Of a stretch of DNA of 64,000 nt, positions 61,256 through 64,000 are shown piece by piece. Made by a program: the position numbers and the translations under genes. This DNA comes from DASTCZ01 sp963704455 (GTDB taxonomy: Bacteria; Acidobacteriota; Terriglobia; Acidiferrales; UBA7541), in assembly GCA_963704455.1 (NCBI GenBank), contig OY969905.1, positions 1-64,000 of the forward strand, written 5' to 3'. The notes beneath the pieces were generated by a model. The model did no database searches and had not been told where the DNA came from. It saw only the letters and a list, made by a program, of their open reading frames with translations. Positions within the stretch are counted from its first letter, which is position 1; every line of letters begins with the position of its first letter.

Positions 61256-61285
61256 GGGATTAGGCTGGGAAATATAGCATAGCGT

Positions 61286-61915
61286 TCAATCTCGCATAGT
61301 AGCCGGGCTGGTGGCCAACGCCTCGAGCAGCCGGCGAAAGGCTTTGCCGCGATGGCTGAATCGGTTCTTCTCCTCGCGCGTTAATTCGGCGAAGGTCTTG
61401 TTCAACTCAGGGACGAGAAATATCGGGTCATAGCCGAAGCCGGCTGTGCCGCGCGGCGATTCGAGCAGGACGCCAGAAGCAAAATCTGAAACGACGGCGA
61501 CGACGCGGCCTCTCCTTGCAACGGCGATAACGCACACAAATCTTGCTGCGCGCGCGTCACTTTTTTTGTAGCGCATTTCCGCGAGCAGCTTGCGAATCTT
61601 GTCCCCGTCGGTCGCGCCGAGGCCCGCATAGCGGGCGGAATGGACGCCGGGCGCGCCGCCCAGGACGGGTACTACGAGGCCTGAGTCGTCGGCGAGCACG
61701 GGCTCATCGGCGAACCTGCTGTAGTGCAGTGCCTTCCCGGCGGAATTTTCGGCAAGGGTCGGCGCGGATTCGTCGAACGCGGGAAGGGAAGCGAAGTTTG
61801 GAAAAAGCGCCAGCTCGACATGGCGAGCGGCCGCGCTCGCGGAAGCCAGCGCCTGATATTCGGCGAGCTTTCCGTGATTCGACGAAGCGAGCAACAATTT
61901 AGCGGGAGCGGCCAC
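61286..61915 (-). CDS. rdgB: dITP/XTP pyrophosphatase (RdgB/HAM1)
   Basis: 209 aa from GTG 61915, overlapping the rph stop by 17 bp. LLLASSNHGKLAEYQAL, then VLADDSGLVVPVLGGAPGVHSARYAG and GFGYDPIFLVPELNKTFAEL are the family signatures. Removes deaminated purine nucleotides from the pool. rph-rdgB pairing is widespread. Confidence 0.95.
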   Translation of the reverse strand: MAAPAKLLLASSNHGKLAEYQALASASAAARHVELALFPNFASLPAFDESAPTLAENSAGKALHYSRFADEPVLADDSGLVVPVLGGAPGVHSARYAGLGATDGDKIRKLLAEMRYKKSDARAARFVCVIAVARRGRVVAVVSDFASGVLLESPRGTAGFGYDPIFLVPELNKTFAELTREEKNRFSHRGKAFRRLLEALATSPATMRD

Positions 61916-62648
61916 TGAAATTGATTCGCAAGAGCGCGTCCTGTTGCGCGCGGAGTTTGGCGATGCCTTCCGTCGCGAGGCCGAGCAGGCGCTGCATCTC
62001 CTCGCCGGTGAACGGGCGGCCCTCGGCCGTGGATTGGATTTCGACGTAGCGTCCCGCGCCGGTCATGACCACGTTCATGTCCACTTGCGCCCGGGAGTCT
62101 TCGTCATAGGCGAGATCAAGAAGCATTTCCTCGCTGACGATTCCGACGCTGGTGGCCGCGACGGAATCGCGCAGAGGCAGTTCCTTTAGGATGCGCGCGG
62201 TCACGAGACGCTGCAACGCGAGCGCGAGCGCCGTAAACGCGCCGGTGATGGAGGCGGTGCGCGTGCCGCCATCGGCTTGGATGACGTCGCAATCAAGCGT
62301 GACGGTGCGCTCGCCAAGTTTTTGCTGATCCACCACGGCGCGCAGCGCGCGGCCGATGAGCCGCTGGATTTCGAGCGTGCGTCCCGAGGGGCGTCCGCGC
62401 ATGGACTCGCGTGCGGTGCGCACGTCGGTTGCGCGCGGGAGCATTCCGTATTCGCCGGTGACCCAGCCCTTGCCCTGGCCCTTCAAAAAAGTTGGCACGC
62501 CGTCGTCCACCGTCGCCGTGCAGATAACTCGCGTTTTGCCTACCTCGATGAGGACGCTGCCCTCAGCGGTCGTGATGTAGTCCGGCGTCATTTTGACCGA
62601 ACGCAATTGGTCGGCGGTGCGGCCGTCGGTGCGCAAGAATTCCCCCAT
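61899..62648 (-). CDS. rph: Ribonuclease PH
   Basis: 249 aa. RTADQLRSVKMTPDYI, SVLIEVGKTRVICTATVDDG and GWVTGEYGMLPRAT, then SGRTLEIQRLIGRALRAVVD and DADGGTRTASITGAF-like (QADGGTRTASITGAFTAL). Trims tRNA 3' ends by phosphorolysis. Confidence 0.95.
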   Translation of the reverse strand: MGEFLRTDGRTADQLRSVKMTPDYITTAEGSVLIEVGKTRVICTATVDDGVPTFLKGQGKGWVTGEYGMLPRATDVRTARESMRGRPSGRTLEIQRLIGRALRAVVDQQKLGERTVTLDCDVIQADGGTRTASITGAFTALALALQRLVTARILKELPLRDSVAATSVGIVSEEMLLDLAYDEDSRAQVDMNVVMTGAGRYVEIQSTAEGRPFTGEEMQRLLGLATEGIAKLRAQQDALLRINFSGRSR

Positions 62649-62713
62649 GGACGGATTTCAACTTGTTGAGTTTGAATGGCGGGGGAAGCGCTGTCAACCT
62701 GAGCAGCACGACG

Positions 62714-63376
62714 CTATTGATTTGGTTTGGCGGGCGGTTGCGCGCCGGGCGCGGCCGGCGGCGGTATTGAAGCGGGCGGCACGGCGGGTGGCGCTGCATT
62801 CACAGGGAAAAAAATAGTCAGATCGAGATGGCCGGAAAGTGTGTCCACTTCTTGTCCGTGAAGAAGGATCTTCAGGCGGCGGATTTGCGGCACAGAAGCA
62901 GCGAGAGTTTGTGTGATGGAATTGACGGCGAGTTGTTCGCTCAAGATGCCGGAAGGAGTGCCGGTTGAAAGCGCATCGGAAAAATCGGCGATGGCCGTGC
63001 CGTCGGCAAGAAGGTAAAACGCGAGGAGCGATGTGTCGGCAGGTATCGTGCGCTGAAGCGCGGTGGGCGGCGATTGGATGAGCGCGTCCACGAGTTGGCG
63101 CGAGCGCTGGATGGGATCGGCGGAGAGCGGCAGCTCGATTTCCGCGGAGTCGAGCAATGCAGGGTTCGACGCCGAGGTCCAGAAAAGCTTTGCCTTCACC
63201 CTCGCGTCCGTGAGAGTCGTGATGGGAAATTGCGTGAGCTTGAGCTGGGCTTGCTCTTCAGATTGCTGAATCCGGGCGAGTTCACGCGCCCGGCTCCGCA
63301 CATGCAGCAGGTAAAAAAAGCCCGCGATGACTGCGACTCCCATCACCAGTGCTGCGAACTTGAGGTGGCGTGGCAT
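62714..63376 (-). CDS. GerMN-domain lipid-anchored or membrane protein
   Basis: 220 aa. One N-terminal helix (FAALVMGVAVIAGFFYLL) anchors it. The body fits the GerMN sporulation/spore germination domain fold also common in non-spore-formers (ARVKAKLFWTSASNPALLDS; LADGTAIADFSDALSTG; NSITQTLAASVPQIRRLKIL). Pro/Ala-rich tail. Overlaps the amidase stop by one base, suggesting joint work at the cell wall. Confidence 0.8.
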   Translation of the reverse strand: MPRHLKFAALVMGVAVIAGFFYLLHVRSRARELARIQQSEEQAQLKLTQFPITTLTDARVKAKLFWTSASNPALLDSAEIELPLSADPIQRSRQLVDALIQSPPTALQRTIPADTSLLAFYLLADGTAIADFSDALSTGTPSGILSEQLAVNSITQTLAASVPQIRRLKILLHGQEVDTLSGHLDLTIFFPVNAAPPAVPPASIPPPAAPGAQPPAKPNQ

Positions 63377-64000
63377 TAGTGGGCGCCCGCCTCGTAGATG
63401 GGCCGGAACGATGCGATGGCTTGCGCTATGGCATCCGCCAAGCCTGGCGCCATTTGTGAGAGCAGATCGCGGGTGCTGACGGAAACGCTCGAAACCTCAA
63501 CGGCAATGGCAGGCGCGCCGACGGTGCGCAACTGGCGCACCGGGGCGAACTCCGGCGCCGCTGGAGAACTGGAAAACTTTTGCGTCAGCGCGGACTGTAC
63601 AAGTTCGGCGAGCTTACGGCTTGCGGCGGCGTACGGTTCCTGCGCGCGGTCCCAAGAGAGCAGCGCATTGCGTGTCGGAAAACTCATCGGCGCGGGGGGC
63701 TCTCCGGGTGCAAGCGGCTGTGCGGAGGTGGGCAGCGGCTCCGAATAGACGCGCACCTGGCCGGGCGTTCCGGTAGACGAAACGTGCAGCGTGATAAAAA
63801 CTGCGCCGCGTTGTGCATTTGCAGTGGCGCTACGGTCGTCGAAGGAAGGATTGTCGGCGCCGCTACGCGTCTGCACCACACGAAGGCCTTTGGATTCGAG
63901 CGCGGCGCGGATTGTGCGTGCGAAATCGAGAACGACGTCGCTCTCGTTTATGCCAGAGGCGCCGCGCGCGCCTGCGTCCGTGCCACCGTGCGCTGGATCA
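63376..64000 (-). CDS. N-acetylmuramoyl-L-alanine amidase (Amidase_3), cut by window edge
   Basis: C-terminal 207 codons; the gene continues beyond 64000. The zinc-site motifs are DPAHGGTDAGARG (His), a Glu in INESDVVLDFA and a second His in FITLHVSS; ESKGLRVVQTRSGADN and RSATANAQRGAVFI are also typical. Cuts the stem peptide from murein in the periplasm. A frame starting at ATG 63879 is only an internal methionine. Confidence 0.87.
   Translation of the reverse strand, partial: DPAHGGTDAGARGASGINESDVVLDFARTIRAALESKGLRVVQTRSGADNPSFDDRSATANAQRGAVFITLHVSSTGTPGQVRVYSEPLPTSAQPLAPGEPPAPMSFPTRNALLSWDRAQEPYAAASRKLAELVQSALTQKFSSSPAAPEFAPVRQLRTVGAPAIAVEVSSVSVSTRDLLSQMAPGLADAIAQAIASFRPIYEAGAH

Overview
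The window reads as chromosomal DNA of an acidobacterium. The grounds are an Oar-type TonB receptor with an N-terminal carboxypeptidase-regulatory domain, a hexuronate and glycoside gene set usual in that phylum, and a compact VirB/D4 locus accompanied by a sigma-like/zinc-finger pair. This is inference from gene content; no rRNA or universal marker confirms it.

Layout. (1) 1-1433 and 16254-17688 are two copies of one 1435-bp IS256-family element in opposite orientation (the first lacks its two terminal bases at the window edge). The left copy cuts an Oar-like receptor. The right copy sits in the C-terminal half of a tyrosine recombinase and has a perfect 8-bp target duplication. (2) 1434-15633 is a hexuronate/beta-glucoside utilisation cluster: truncated receptor, LacI-type regulator, sugar permease, secreted GH116 enzyme, GH2 beta-glucuronidase-like enzyme, KduI/IolB-type isomerase, ExuT-like transporter, a 39-codon kduD stub, KDG kinase, KDPG aldolase, a cupin and an SDR dehydrogenase. 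(3) About 17883 to 59841 is a roughly 42-kb integrative and conjugative element (ICE) inserted in the 3' half of a tRNA-Pro(UGG) gene. Its integrase and excisionase lie next to the intact tRNA at the right end, and a displaced tRNA 3' half marks the left end. (4) 59870-64000 is host DNA: lipoprotein, nth, rph-rdgB, a GerMN-domain protein and a cut N-acetylmuramoyl-L-alanine amidase.

The left half of the ICE (18.1-42.4 kb) is almost all defence or conflict genes: a DUF4062 protein divergent from a very large STAND NTPase with a nuclease-like N-terminus (split by one in-frame TAG); a Schlafen/AlbA_2 protein; an unknown protein; a protein with an HEPN-type R-x4-H motif; a DUF1156 DNA methylase overlapping a PD-(D/E)XK endonuclease, with a convergent XRE controller-like protein; a GmrSD-type DUF262 protein; an ArdC-like antirestriction protein; a GIY-YIG-like protein; a zinc-binding protein; a Type IIG restriction-modification enzyme; and a HEPN-like protein. 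The right half (42.7-58.3 kb) holds ssb, a sigma-factor-like protein with a zinc-finger partner, and virB2-B3-B4-(small)-B9-B10-B5-B6-B8, two putative mobilisation proteins, a small DNA-binding-type protein, virD4 and virB11. I recognise no canonical relaxase.

The best leads are the tRNA-Pro att structure and signs of serial integration there, the nonsense-split STAND protein, the unassigned cluster at 26.2-29.9 kb, nested hairpins before ardC and ssb, and an oriT-like repeat at 54.8-55.0 kb. All family calls come from reading motifs and overall resemblance by eye; no search was run.
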